From Eriocheir sinensis (Eukaryota; Arthropoda; Malacostraca; Decapoda; Varunidae), in contig NC_066515.1 of assembly GCF_024679095.1 (NCBI RefSeq), positions 23,777,217-23,841,216 of the forward strand: 64,000 nt of DNA, written 5' to 3'. Each line of letters begins with the position of its first letter. Position 1 is the first letter of the stretch. Both the position numbers and the translations under genes were made by a program. The notes beneath the pieces were generated by a model, which saw only the letters and a program-made list of their open reading frames with translations, made no database searches and was not told where the DNA came from. Below, one piece after another: positions 22,170-34,099 of the stretch.

Positions 22170-23085
22170 GCCTCCACTCTTCTTGTCTTCCTTTCCCTCG
22201 TTCGTCTTCCTCGCCCTCTTTCTACAACACACGCTGTAATATTTTTCACCTTTTACTTCGTTTAATCTTTCTCCTTCAATATCTCCTCCTCCTCTTCCTC
22301 CTCCTCCTCCTCCCACCTCACACGTCTTCCATATAGCTTCCTCTTCTCATTTTAATCCATCGTATATTCCTCCCTCCCTCATCCTATCCATGTCCTTAAG
22401 CTCCACGGGCTCTGCAATATATCTTCTTCCTCTCCCTCCGTCCCTCCAACCTCCCTTTCCTTCCTCTCCCCTCCCTCCTTGTCTCCACGCCCCATCCGTC
22501 CTCTCCCTTCCCAACCGTCCTCCTCCTTCTCTCCCCTCCCCAACTGTCCTCCTCCATGTCTCCCACCCTTCCTCTCCCTCCGCCGTCAGGTCCCTCGAGG
22601 GCGGTGAGACAGGCGGGTTCTGACACTATCAGGAGCGGCCGTCAGCCCCGCACCATGCAAGCCTCGGCCGTACTGACACCAACTCACTCGCCCTCTCTCC
22701 TCCACTTGTTGAGGCTTCACCCGGGCTTCTGTAAGGCTTCACCGCGGCTCTGGGGGGCGGGGAAGGGGTAGGGGGGGGGTTTGAGACGCCAGTCCAGGCT
22801 TCACTCACTTTTTTTCAGTCTTACTTTTTTTCTTTTTCCTTTTTTTTTCTTTCTTCTTCCTCGTGGACTCTTGGGAGGTTGGGTCTCAGATTATGGTGGT
22901 AAGGGTTTTATGTCCGTGTTTTGTGTTTGTTTGTGTTATGGAGGCCTCCCGCTGGGGTGCGTGGGGGGCTAGGGGCTGGGGTCACTGGGGGCGTGCTGGG
23001 GTGTTGTGACGGAGGGGAAGTATGGCGGGGGTGGGGGCAGGTGAGGTGGGAGTATATCTTCCTGTCACCACTCAGCAGGGTATTC
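22170..23085. other. CT-rich, then GC-rich, then G-rich complex sequence
   Basis: CT-rich sequence runs to about 22600, and a GC-rich island occupies about 22600-22760. T-rich and G-rich stretches follow (GTAGGGGGGGGTTTG near 22770, GGGGG words near 22960-23040). No gene was recognised. Confidence 0.4.
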
Positions 23086-23089
23086 TTGG

Positions 23090-23340
23090 CCTCCTTCATC
23101 ACCATCACCACCACCACCACCATCACCACTACAACTACTACTACCACTACCACTACTACTACCACTACCACCATCATTACTTCCACCACCACCATCACCA
23201 CTACAACTACTACTACCACTACCACTGCTACTAATACTACTACCACCACCACCACCATCATTACTTCCAACACTCACTCACCATTGCAACTACAACCACC
23301 ACCACCACCACCATCACCACCACTACCCTCCCCCTTCCCC
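23090..23340. repeat. (CAC/CAT/ACT)n triplet tract with an internal duplication
   Basis: Triplets of CAC, CAT, ACT and ACC cover the region. A block of about 70 bp around ACTACAACTACTACTACC occurs twice. Frames that cross it would give His, Thr or Tyr runs. Confidence 0.9.
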
Positions 23341-23688
23341 CCCAACAGCTGTGATAAACGTGAGAGAAAGCAGCACATAATCAAGCCGTGTAAAGAAGCA
23401 AAGTGTCCCGGATAATGGAAGATAAGGAGATGGAATAAATAACGACGATAGTAATTGAGGAAATAAACGATAATTTGAAGATGATGTGGAAATAAATGAC
23501 GATAATGCACAAACATGACATGAAGAAGGAGGAGGAGGAGGAGGAAGAAGAAGAGGAAGAGGAGGAGGAGTTTGAAGGTTGAGTAAGAAGAAAAGGAGAA
23601 GAATGAAGGGAGGGAAGGAAGAAAGGAGGACCTCTTCAGTAACTTGCTGAGCGTGACACGGCGATTGTGGGCCTGGACGTTTACGATG

Positions 23689-23691
<3 letters not shown>

Positions 23692-23733
<42 letters not shown>
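23692..23733. repeat. (GT)n microsatellite
   Basis: About 20 GT units. Bases 23341-23690 are purine-rich sequence with AGG and AAG runs at 23525-23570 and no gene. Confidence 0.95.
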
Positions 23734-23734
<1 letters not shown>

Positions 23735-23779
23735 TGAATACCCATGAGATAGAAGAGACGTGAAGGGCAGATCAGGCAG

Positions 23780-25120
23780 TCATCTTTGTCTTCCTATACT
23801 CTCCCTTCGTCCTTTTCTTCCTCCTCTCTTTTTTACTCTTTTTCTCTTTTTTTTCCTTTTTCTTCGTCTTTTTCTCTTTTTCCCCTTTTTTCTTCTTTTT
23901 CTCTTTTTTCCCTTTTTCTTTGTCTCTTCTCTTTTTTTTCTTCCTAATTTCCCTTCACCTTTTTCTTCCTCTTTCTTCACATTTATTTTCTCTAGTTTTC
24001 TTTATTTTTTTCTTTGCCACATATTTCTTTTTTGTTTTTTTCCTCCCTTTCTTTTCCTTATTTGGATTCTAACACTTTCTCTCCTTTTCCTATTTTTCTC
24101 TCCACCTGTTTTTCCTTTATTCAGGCTTAATTATCTTTTTCTTTCCTCCCTTCCACAACTTTCCGTCTTTTTCCCTATTAATTTTTCCTTATTTGACCTC
24201 CAACGTATTATTTATTTTTCCTATTTTTCTCTCCACCTGTTTTTCCTTTATTCACGTTTGTCTTATTTTTCTTCTCTCTTCTTTTCCATGTCTTTCCGTC
24301 TTTTTTTCCTCTATTTCTTTTCCTTATTTGACCTCCAACGCATATTTCTTTTACCTATTATTTTCTCTCCACCTTTTATCATTCGTTTCTCCATCTTTCT
24401 TTACCCATTTCCACTTCCCTCCTTCATTACTTTCCAATATTTCACTTCCAACACTTCTTGTACCTCCTCTCCGTTCCTTCCTTTCCCTCCTTTCCTCTCG
24501 TTCTCACCTTCTCCTTCCCACATTCGTCTTCTCCACTTGTCTCGTTCACGGCGTTTTCTCTTTTTGGGTCTTTATTTATGGTGTGTGGTCTAAGTAATTT
24601 CAGCGTTTTGGTCTTTCATATTCCCAAGTTCATTTGCCAAGTTTGTGGTACCCTATTATTTGAGTCTTATGTATGTTTCCTCCTACGCTTCCTCCTTCTA
24701 GTTTTGCCTCTTCCTTCCTCCTCCTTCGTATATTTATCCTCGTCTTCAATATTATTTTTCTTTCTTTTTTTATTCCCCATTCTTAGGTCCTTCTCCTTAC
24801 TCTTTTTATTTGGCCTTTCCTTCCTCCTCCTTCGTATATATTTATCCTTGCCTTCAATCTTCTTTTTCTTCCTTCTTTTCTATTCTCCTTTCTTTTGTCC
24901 TTCCTCTCCTTTTTTCCTTTTATTTGGTCTTTCCTTCCTCCTCTTTCTTTCTTTTCTTCTCCTTTTACTTCTCCTCTCTTCCTCCTCCATCTTTTACTTG
25001 TCCTCTTCCTTCTCTTCCTTGTTCTCCTCTTTCTTTTTACTTTCCTTCTCTTTCTTCTTTTACTTCTTCATCACCAACACCTCCTCCTCCTCCTCCTCCT
25101 CTTCGTGGTCCGCCAAGCCA
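23780..25120 (+). repeat. Polypyrimidine domain with two eroded tandem arrays
   Basis: CCTTATTTG(G/A) starts at 24056, 24187 and 24322 (about 133 bp apart) and is followed by CTCTCCACCTGTTTTTCC in the first two units. A second set with CTTCCTTCCTCCTCCTTCG-like words starts near 24702, 24811 and 24923 (about 111 bp). A (CTC)n run lies at 25078-25100. The open frame of 277 codons and its neighbours are Ser/Phe/Leu-rich translations of this tract. Confidence 0.8.
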
Positions 25121-25264
25121 TGCACAAGATTTTCAGCATAAAAGCTCGCAAGATCCTATGAAGCAAAACTAAGACAAAGCCGCTGGTGGGAGGAAGTGAG
25201 GCGGGTATAGGAAGAGGAAGAGGAGAGAGAGGAAGAGGAGGAGGGGCAAGGGAAGGTGTGGCGT

Positions 25265-25560
25265 TAGTGCTGTTGGTGGTTAGGACGTCAGGGCTGCGGC
25301 AATTCCTCTTCCGTGTAAATGCTTAAAAAGGCATGATTAGCGGGCCTGTGTGTTAAGAAGGAGAGGTTGCGAGTCTTCCCCTTGTTATCACGGCGTCTCT
25401 GATTACATGTCATTACCCAAGTCGGCGTTATTATCAGCATTAGGACCTTCTGCTGTATACCTTATCTTAATGCATCTGAACGCCTTGTATTCTGCCTCTA
25501 TTTACGACCCTCCAAGGCCTGTTCTTAACGCCATGTCGCTGTGGGAACATGGAAGTCAGG
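25265..25560. other. Complex island free of simple repeats
   Basis: Balanced sequence with GCTTAAAAAGGC, GATTAGCGGG and GTTATTATCAGCATTAGG words. A plus-strand frame at 25350-25667 of 105 codons crosses it, but no family was recognised and its end is low-complexity Arg/Gly sequence. It may be conserved non-coding DNA. That is inference. Confidence 0.3.
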
Positions 25561-25972
25561 GCACACACTCTATATTGATTTCCCTGGTTTTCCTTTTTTT
25601 CACCGCTGGAGGAAGAAGGATTAGGAGGAGGGTGGAGATTAATGAAGGGAAGGACGGCAAGGGGTGACGGGGGAAATGGGTGAGTGAAAGGATGGGGACT
25701 AATGGGAGAGGTGAAGTGGAAGGGAAGGTAATAGCAGGTGTGTTCAGGTAAGAGGTGTTGAGCTGCGTGGGGTGAAAGGTGAGGTGAGAGCTGTGACATG
25801 GAGTAGCGGGGTGTATGCTGGAGGTGGGGTGAAGGAAGAGGTAAATGATTGGAAGGTTTGGTGAAGGGTGCTGGGTAACTGATGGGGGTGTTTGAGATGG
25901 GGATATGGGGAGCTGGGAGAAACAAGGCAGGTGCTGGGGTGAGAAAAGGGAAGTAAGAGGGGGTGAAACTTG
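25560..25972. other. G-rich complex sequence
   Basis: GGTGAGGTG-type words and strong G over C bias on the plus strand. No gene. Confidence 0.4.
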
Positions 25973-26275
25973 GTGATGGGGTGTTTAAAGGGGGAGAGGA
26001 AGACTGTGATGGGGTGTTAAGAGCAAGAGAAGGGAATTATGGGGGAGGAAAAAGACTTAGTGATGGGGTGTTTTAGAGAGAAGGGAATTTAGGGGAGGGA
26101 GAAGTGATGGGGTGTTTTACGAGTAGAGAGAAGGGAGGGGGGAGAAAAAAGACTTGATGATAGGGTGTTTAAGAGCCAGAGGAGGAAGCTTCGATGATGG
26201 GGTTTCTAGGAGGAGGGGAGGGAAATAATGGGGAGGAAGAGGGCGGCGGGGGGATGATGGGGTGAGGGAGAGTTT
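25973..26275. repeat. G-rich minisatellite of 35-60 bp
   Basis: GATGGGGTGTT or close variants start at 25973, 26008, 26062, 26106, 26159, 26196 and 26256. They are joined by AGAGAAGGGA and GGGGGAG runs. Many G runs of four or more could form quadruplexes. Confidence 0.82.
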
Positions 26276-26449
26276 CGCAGCGAGTGTCAAATTGCCTCTC
26301 AGCACGGCGTCTTTGTGGAGGGCGACGACAAAAAGCTCCGGTTAACCGATCCTCCCTAATGACGGGCAGCGAGCCTTTGTGCGCCGGCCGCTGCCCCGCC
26401 GCGTCCCCCGACAATGGACTCGGAGGCGGCGCGGGCGGTGGAGCCACGC

Positions 26450-26452
<3 letters not shown>

Positions 26453-26481
<29 letters not shown>

Positions 26482-26525
26482 AGGGATGGGTGAACAAGGC
26501 ACAACGGTGGATGATGGGTGAATCT

Positions 26526-26575
<50 letters not shown>

Positions 26576-26616
26576 GATAGGTGAACAAGGCACAACGGTG
26601 GATGATGGGTGAATCT

Positions 26617-26666
<50 letters not shown>

Positions 26667-26715
26667 CGGATGGGTGAACAAGGCGGTAGCAGCGGGTGAC
26701 GGTGGGTGAGGTGTA
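26453..26715. repeat. Composite repeat: (AG)n plus a 46-bp spacer unit, three copies
   Basis: AG tracts at 26453-26478, about 26527-26572 and about 26620-26664 are each followed by a unit with GG(G/C)(A/G)..GGTGAACAAGG. The first two units also share CACAACGGTGGATGATGGG. Spacing is about 91 bp, so tract and spacer have duplicated together. Confidence 0.9.
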
Positions 26716-26849
26716 AGTCCGTGCCCTCGTAGGTGGGCTAGCGGAAGGGGGGTGTCGAGGGGGCGTGGAGAATGGTGAGGGGCAGGGGGAGGGGAAGGGG
26801 GAGGGGGGGCGGCTTCGTCCCCTCACGTCCTCTGCGCGCCGCGGTGACA

Positions 26850-27480
26850 ACTGACTGACGCGCTCACTATGTGGTTGGCAATCTCATTATTCAACGCTCG
26901 CCACAAGACATCGCCGCGTGCCAGAATGCTTCATGCCCGCGCCCGCCCCTCGCCGCCGCGTCACCGCCGCCGCTGAGCGAAGTCCTCTGGGGGCACGCGG
27001 GCTCCGGACCAGAGAAACAAGTGAGGTATAAAATGCGCGCGGCTTCAAACTGAGAGGCCTTTGTAGGAGCGTGAAGGGCGGGGGGCTGGTGATATCATCA
27101 TATTTCGGCTTAACAGGCGGGGGGCGGGAACAGGGGGGCTGCGGCGAGAAAGGATGTTCATTTATAACTCCGCTCCTGCTCGCACGACCCGCAGCGCCTC
27201 TTAAATTCTTATTAAGATTGTTGGGAAACACAGCCGGAGACAAATGGGGCTGTAAACGTCAACGGCGCGGGGCTGGCGGCTGACGGGGAGGCGGGGAAGG
27301 AAGATGGGGCTCGGGGAAGGTGTAGCGGCCGTATAAGGAGCCCCGGCTGCCTGGCGGGGGCGGGGCGGGGCATTAGCATGTCTGAATGGCGGAAGTGACG
27401 CTGACGGGCACGACCTGGACTCTGGGGGGTCCCGGCGGGCGGCACCTGACGCTAACGAACGGCGACCTGACGGTAATGGA
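26850..27480. other. GC-rich complex island
   Basis: No microsatellite or tandem repeat was seen across 630 bp. It contains TATAAAA at 27027-27033, TATTCAACGC near 26889, and a TAAATTCTTATTAAGATTG block near 27203. A G4-prone stretch (GGGGGAGGGGAAGGGGGAGG, near 26780-26810) precedes it. No exon was recognised on either strand. It may be regulatory; that is inference. Confidence 0.35.
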
Positions 27481-27497
27481 GGCCTGTGTTACCTGGC

Positions 27498-27800
27498 GAG
27501 AGAGAGAGAGAGAGAGAGAGAGATTTGAGTGATGTATATGTATTTTCACTCCCTTTGTTCCCGTTTCCGTATTGGTTCTCTCTCTCTCTCTCTCTCTCTC
27601 TCCACTTATTCTGTCTCCCTCCTCCTCCTCCTCCCTCCCCCTCCCCCCTTTCTCTTGCCTCGGCCTCCATCAATCTTACTCACCCTTTCAATTTTCCCTC
27701 CGGTGTCAACTTCTTTACTGCTTTTCTCTCTCTCCCTCTCCCTCCCTCTCTTTGCCTCCTGTCATCTCTGCTTCTTGTGGTAATTTATCTTCTTTATCTA

Positions 27801-27850
<50 letters not shown>

Positions 27851-27926
27851 GCATGCGCAGAGACAGATAGATAGATAGGCTGGAAGAGATAAAGTGACAC
27901 TCAGACAGACATGCGCAAATATATCT

Positions 27927-27960
<34 letters not shown>
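27498..27960. repeat. (GA)n and three (CT)n tracts
   Basis: GA at about 27498-27522, CT at about 27577-27602, CT at about 27804-27848 and CT at about 27930-27959. The first two are complementary, with a spacer of about 55 bp. Confidence 0.93.
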
Positions 27961-27963
<3 letters not shown>

Positions 27964-28885
27964 TTGCATACATATTCCTTCTCTTTTATCTCCCAATGTC
28001 TTTACTTCCTTCTTCTTTTGGTAACATTTTTTTTGTCATACTGAACAATTTGTCATTTTTGCTTGTTCGTCTTTATCATACTCATCTTTTTCTTTTACTT
28101 TCATCATTGCATTCTTTCTTTTTCCTCCCTTTACTCCCTTTCCTTCACTCTTTCGTCTCCCTCATTTCATTTATCCTTTCCTCCCTGTCTCCTATTTTCC
28201 ATCCATTATCTCTCCTTCCTTCCCTCCCTCCCTCCCTTCGCTGTCCTTTCCTCTCTCTCCATTTCCTCACTCTCCTTTCCCTCTCCCTTTTTTCCGCTCT
28301 GCATTCGTTCACCTCCTCCTTTCCTTCCTTCTTTCCTCCTCTCCCATTCCTTCTCTCCGTCTATTTCACCTCTTCTTTCAATCCCATCTATATCTCTATC
28401 TCTCACCTCGTTCTCCTTCCTTTCCTTCTCTCATTCTCTCTCCCCTCATCTTCAATTCCTTCTTTCCTTTCCTTCACCCGCTTTTACTAATCCTTCTCTC
28501 TCTGCTATTCCGTCTCTTTCCTTCTCCCATCTGCATCTTTCCGCTCGCCCTCCTTCCCTCCCTTCCTTCTCTCCCTCCTTCCCTCCTCCCGCGCCGTCCA
28601 CGAGCCTTGTGTGAAGTTTCTTGCAGTCATCCATCTTGGCTTCTCCGACTCCCTGTTGTTGTCACTCGCTCCCACTCCCTGTGCTGGCGGCGGGTGTCAC
28701 ACTGCCTGTCACACGCCTTGGCCTCTCCACTTGAGCACCTTCTCTTCCCTCCTTCTCCTTCTCCTCCTCCTATTTATCTCCCTCTCTCAGCTCACTGTCT
28801 TTTCCTGTTTTCTTACTCTTGTCTATCTTGCTTTCTTTTGTTGTTATTTTTTCACGTGCATTTTCTAAGCTGTTATTCAAGTTGT
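27961..28885 (+). other. Polypyrimidine domain
   Basis: C/T-rich plus strand. (CCCT)n runs lie near 28216-28240. A more balanced stretch lies at 28610-28740. Open frames of up to 198 codons are Ser/Phe/Leu/Pro-rich and are not genes. Confidence 0.75.
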
Positions 28886-28899
28886 GTTTCTCCGCCCGA

Positions 28900-29725
28900 G
28901 GCTAGACTAGACGGAGGGGAAGGAGGAGGAGGATGGAGGGGAAAGAGGGGATGTTTGGAGGAGAATTCGGTAGGGCAAGGAAAGGAGAAGGATTTTGTAT
29001 GGTGGAGGGAATGTGAAGAGAGGAAAAGAGTTTATGAAGTTGAAATAGAAGGAGGGAGAGAGGGAATGAATAGGGAAAGGCAGAGAGGAGTTGAAAAGGA
29101 AGGATCGAATGGAGACGTAGTAAATGGAATGAGGGAGGAATGGAAGTGGATAGGAAAATAATGAGTGCAGATACGAAGAAATGGCGATAGGAGGGAATGA
29201 AGAAAGGAAGGAAGGAAGGAAATGGCAGAACGAAGGAAGAAAATATATGACAACGTAGATGAGTGGAGAAGTGGAGAGAAGGAAGGAAGACTAACAGGGA
29301 AGGAGGAAGGGAGAGATATTAATGAAGGGAACGAATAAGGGAGAGAGATCAGGAGGGAGGGAGAGGAAAGGAGTGAGTGCATGAAGGAAGAGATGGTAGG
29401 TTGGTCTGGTTATGGAAGAGAAGGAGGGGGAGGAGGAGGGAGACAGCATGGAGAGATAGTAATGAAGGGAACAATGGAGAGGGGAGAGAAGGGGGGAGGG
29501 AGAGAAAGGGGGCTCCCACAGTATGAGGAAAGAGGTGGAAGGGCTGTCAGGAAGGAGTGAGAGGAAGGAACGAAGGAAGGGAGGCAATGCATGGAGGAAA
29601 AGATGAGGGGGAGGGAGGGAGAGAGACAGGGAGGGAGGGGAAGTGAGTGAGGGAGAGAGAGAGACAGGGAGGGTGGGGAGAGAGGGGGCTGACAGTGATG
29701 GACGAGGGAGGGCTGTCAGCAGGCT
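28900..29725 (+). repeat. Polypurine domain with a 139-bp duplication
   Basis: A/G-rich plus strand. GGAGAGATA(T/G)TAATGAAGGG occurs near 29310 and 29449. It adjoins the pyrimidine domain before it, so the strand bias reverses at about 28.89 kb. Confidence 0.75.
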
Positions 29726-29937
29726 GCTAGGATGAATCACGCCCAACAAAAATGATATAAGACCGGGCTGACGAGACCATGATGAATATTGACTGCCGGG
29801 GCGCGCAGGACGAGGAGGAGGACGAGGAGGAGGAGGAGGAAGACAATGAAGATGAAGACGAGTAGGGTAAAAGGAGGAGTATAAAGTGTAACAAGATTAA
29901 TCATTCGAACATATGGAAAAAAATATAAACAACAGCT

Positions 29938-29991
29938 TCTACTACTACTACTATTACTACTACTATTACTACTACTACTACTACTACTACA

Positions 29992-30032
<41 letters not shown>

Positions 30033-30108
30033 CTCTATTTCAACTGTTATACTACTGCTATCAACGCGGGGCATAAGAATAGGGAAGAATAATATCAATA
30101 ACAACAAC

Positions 30109-30146
<38 letters not shown>

Positions 30147-30157
30147 TAATAATAATA
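29938..30157. repeat. (CTA)n and (AAT)n triplet tracts
   Basis: ACT triplets with small interruptions span 29938-30032, and AAT triplets span about 30108-30157. A GAG/GAC-rich stretch lies at 29810-29865. Confidence 0.93.
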
Positions 30158-30282
30158 GTGAAAATAACGAGTCAGCCACAGCAACAGATAGGCTTCGAAG
30201 TGGCGAGTTAAGTAAATGTCAACGTGGAAGTTAAAGACAAATTGCTGAAGTAGAGGAAAACTTTATAAATGGTACAAAAAAA

Positions 30283-30284
<2 letters not shown>

Positions 30285-30346
<62 letters not shown>

Positions 30347-30397
30347 ACAGTAGTCGAGCTAACTTATTTTTGGGTCATGTCTCGCCTCACTGGGAGT

Positions 30398-30472
<75 letters not shown>

Positions 30473-30516
30473 CGAAAAAGAAAACACTAAAGGAGGAAAA
30501 CTAGACACAGATAAAC

Positions 30517-30595
<79 letters not shown>

Positions 30596-30653
30596 CGAAA
30601 AAGAAAACAGTGAAGGAGGAAAACTAGACACAGATAAACAAAAACAAGTATAA

Positions 30654-30720
<67 letters not shown>

Positions 30721-30779
30721 ACGAAAAAGAAAACACTGAAGAAGGAAAACTAGACACAGATAAACAAAAACAAGTATAA

Positions 30780-30824
<45 letters not shown>
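30285..30824. repeat. Composite array: five (GA)n tracts, three with a 60-bp spacer unit
   Basis: GA tracts span 30285-30344, 30402-30467, about 30522-30590, about 30658-30719 and about 30783-30824. CACGAAAAAGAAAACA starts spacer units at 30471, 30594 and 30720 (123 and 126 bp apart), each with GGAAAACTAGACACAGATAA. The minus-strand frame of 207 codons across it is Ser-Leu runs. Confidence 0.93.
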
Positions 30825-30828
<4 letters not shown>

Positions 30829-30993
30829 CCAAAACACTAATGGCCGGGCAGAAAACTTGCACCATCCCGCGAGGTAATTACCAGTCTCGTGACAGCTGTA
30901 ATATATCATGTTGTCACGGCCAGGCGGGGAGGGGGGGACCGACCCGCCCACTGGGGGGTTAACTTGGGGTGCGAGTGGGGTTATTTTTCGCTG

Positions 30994-31072
30994 CTCTCTC
31001 TCTCTGTTTTTATGTGTTTTTGTTTGTCTGTCTAGTTTTCCTTCTTCACTGTTTTCTTTTCCGTGATTCTCT

Positions 31073-31103
<31 letters not shown>
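30994..31103 (-). repeat. Inverted copy of the 30.5-30.8 kb spacer unit plus (GT)n
   Basis: The reverse complement of 30994-31077 reads GAGAGAATCACGG, GAAAACAGTGAAGAAGG, AAAACTAGACAG, CAAACAAAAACAC and AGAGAGAG. This is the spacer unit with its flanking GA. A GT tract follows at about 31075-31103. Confidence 0.85.
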
Positions 31104-31106
<3 letters not shown>

Positions 31107-31540
31107 TCACTGGAATTCTTTAATCTGTAAGGCAAAAAGAACGCCCAAATTAACCTGCCTGTCTATTTAAACATCTCCCACTTCATCTGTCCGTCTGTCA
31201 ATCTGCCTGACGGACACCTGTGCTCGGAGCTCTCTCTCTCTCTCATCTTGAAGCGGCGGAGTCCGGGATAAAAGCAGAATTCAGATAAGATTAGCGAAAA
31301 ACCACTTATTTATCTACACGTTCCCTCTCTCTCTCTCCCTCTCCCTCTTTCTCTCTTTCCCTCTCTCTCGCCTCGCTTCCTCCATCCCTCCCTCCAGCAG
31401 CCAAGTCGAAGGTTCATCCATCAGGTATGTCGCGGGCCCTCTGGGGAAGTCGACGATCTATCATTCTTTTTCAACCCTCGCCCAGCCAAGTCGCGGCGGC
31501 ACCACCCGAATAGATTTGGCGTGAGGGGGCGTAAGGGGGG
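31104..31540. other. Complex sequence with short CT runs
   Basis: A balanced stretch at about 31240-31310 has GATAAGATTAGCG and TTATTTATCTAC words. CT-rich sequence lies at 31320-31380. No gene. Confidence 0.4.
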
Positions 31541-33400
31541 CGGGGGGATTGCGTGCTGGGTTGGGAGACGTGGGAGGGTTGGGGAGAGTGAAGGACGGTG
31601 ATGGGGTGAAGGAGGGGTGAGGGGAAGTGCATGGGTTGGGAGGAGGTGGGAGGGGAGGAAAGGATGGGGTGCTTGGTTAGTGGAAGAGGAGAGAGTTGAA
31701 GGAAAGGAAGGGAAGTGGTTATGAGGGGTTAGGAAGAAGGGTTTGTGCGTGGGTTATCATGAGATGGAAGAGTGGAAGGAAAGGGAGGAATGGGGTTTTG
31801 AAGTTCTGGAAAAAGGACTCATGGGTTAGAAGGAGGTGGAAGAGTAGAAGGAAAAGGGAGGAAAAATGTGGAAGGTTGGGGTAAAAAGCACGGAGATTAG
31901 TATGAGGAAAATAGGAGGAGGAAAGGAGGAAAAGGAATATAAGGAAGGAGAGGACTGGGGAGGTTGCTAAAGTAAGGAGATAAATGGAAATGTGAAAGGT
32001 TGGGAGAGTTTGGTGAAGGGGAGAGGGAAGAGGAGAAGGAAAAAGAGCTGTGAGTGATTAGGATATGATGGAGGAAGGATGGAAAAGAGGCTGAAGACAA
32101 GAGTGAAGGGATATGATGAAATAGGAGAGAAAATAAAGATGAAGGATTAGGGTAATATGTCAAGGGTTAGGATGAAGGGAAGGAAAAGAGAAAGGAACAG
32201 GATGAGATGCCAAGGGGTAGGATGGAGTGGGAGAAAAGAGAAAGGAGAAGGATTAGGGTTCAGAAGATGGGACAGGATTACAAAGAAAGAGTTAGTGGTG
32301 GAACAACGCAAAAGAGCATGGAAGGTAGTTGAAAGAAAACGGGATGAGGCGAGAAAGAGAAAGAAAATGGGAGAAAGGGCGGAAGATTGGATGAAAAAGT
32401 AAGATGAAGGTGTGTGGAGAATCGTGATAAATATGGAATAAGACAAAATAGAGAGAAAAAAGAGAGAAAGAGTGAAAAAAGACGCGAAAATAGGACAAAA
32501 TAGAAAAAAAAGTTACAGGACAACTAAAATTCTAAATGGGTTAAGAGTAAGAGAGCGTAAGAAAGGGGAGGGATTAAGACGAAAGGGAAAAGATTATGGA
32601 TGGGGTGAAATGGAGGGGGTATGGGGGAGGGAGATGTATGTGAATCGGAGGTAGCAGGATATGGAAGGAGATGAGCAGCGATTAAGCAAAAGTGAGGACA
32701 TGAGAGGGACTTAATGGACGAAGGAAATGGTTGTAATAAAAGGGGTTATGGATATTAGTGGTGTGGCGAGGAGGGACGAGCCAAGTAGTGAGAGGAGGAA
32801 AGAAGAGGAAGAAAGAAGATGATAGGAAGAAGAAAAATGATAGGAAGAAGAAGAAAATAAAGCGGATGGAAGTAGAAACAAAAGATAACTGGTGGAAGCG
32901 AAAAGAAAAGATAACAAATGATAACAAGAAGAAAATTAAAAGAAAGGTGACCAAGAGGAAAATAAAACAGTAGAAAGAAGAGGAAGAAAACACATGGAAG
33001 AAAGAAAATGACAATACAAATGAAGGCAAGAAAAGAAAAAAAACAAAACAAGGCGTGGAAAGAAGAAAAATAGACACAGTAAAAAAAAAATGAAAGAAAG
33101 AAGAGAGAAACGGAAGCGAGAAGAAAACAAAACAAATTAAAACAAAGGAAAACAAAAAGAAAACAAAACAAAGAAATGGCATCAAGAAAACAACGAAACA
33201 AATGACATAAAGAAAAGGATAACAGAGAAAATCAATAAAAACGAGGGAAATAAAAACAAAAAACGAAAGAAAGGAGGAACCAAAACTCACACGAAAACGC
33301 AATTATAAGAAGGAAGAAGGGCGGTAATAAATGACGCGTAAGTGAAAGAGAAGTAGAAGAATATGGAATAAGATGTTGATTTAATTGGATTTGGTGGAAG
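31540..33400 (+). other. 1.85-kb polypurine domain without long microsatellites
   Basis: The plus strand is almost entirely A and G over 1.8 kb: G-rich at first (GGGGTGAGGGG) and A-rich towards 33.2 kb (AAAGAAAACAAAAC). No clear unit repeats. Minus-strand frames of up to 206 codons are Phe/Ser/Leu-rich and overlap in several frames, as expected for T/C-rich sequence. Confidence 0.85.
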
Positions 33401-33535
33401 AGAACGGCGGGAAACGTGCGTGAAGGAGCGGGGGAGGAGACGGCGAGGTGGTGAGGGAGTCGAGATGTGATTTATGAAGTGTAAGTGGCGGAAGGGTAGA
33501 AAAATAGGGGATCTGATGCTAATGGAATGGAATTA

Positions 33536-33539
<4 letters not shown>

Positions 33540-33597
<58 letters not shown>

Positions 33598-33878
33598 ACT
33601 ATTCGGAAGTGTTAAAAAGAGAGAGTGCAGTCTAATTCTTTGTTTTCTTCCTCTTTATTTTCCTCCTTCTCCTCCTTTCCTTCCTTTATTCCTTCAGATT
33701 TAGAATATTTGTATGTTTTAAAGAGAGAATGTAAGATTATTCCTTGTTTTCATCTTCCTTATTTTCCTTCTTCTCTTCTCCTCTTTCCTTCCTTCCTTCC
33801 TTCCCTCGTTCCCTCATGTTAATTAATTTCCCGTTCCTTCATTTACTTATATAAGAGGAAGTTGTATAAGTAGATTGT

Positions 33879-33946
<68 letters not shown>

Positions 33947-34040
33947 AATATAAATGGTTATATTCATTTGCTTCTACGTATCTCTGTTGGTTTGTTTCCC
34001 TCCTAACCACCCTCTCTCTCTCTCTCTCTCTCTCTCTCAT
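33540..34040. repeat. (GA)n, (TC)n and (CT)n tracts with a 70-bp dispersed unit
   Basis: GA lies at about 33538-33595. A diverged duplication with TTCCTC..TATTTTCCT words lies at about 33620-33830. TC spans about 33882-33943, and CT lies at about 34013-34038. Between the last two, 33943-34010 is a unit (CAGTAATAT, GGTTATAT, CTCTGTTGGTTTGTTT) that recurs at 38.95 and 39.07 kb. Confidence 0.88.
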
Positions 34041-34099
34041 GAATGGCTCTGATTTTGGTCCAGATTACGAGCATCCGGCATAAATCAGACAGGAACAGT

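Noticed and set aside
27021..27060. TATAAAA at 27027 as a core promoter
   Set aside because: No initiator at a proper distance and no exon downstream. One TATA word in 64 kb of mixed sequence is expected by chance.
28607..29161. 184-codon plus-strand frame across the pyrimidine-to-purine switch
   Set aside because: The first half is CT-rich and the second half GA-rich translation. Nothing resembling a domain, and the minus strand is open over part of it.
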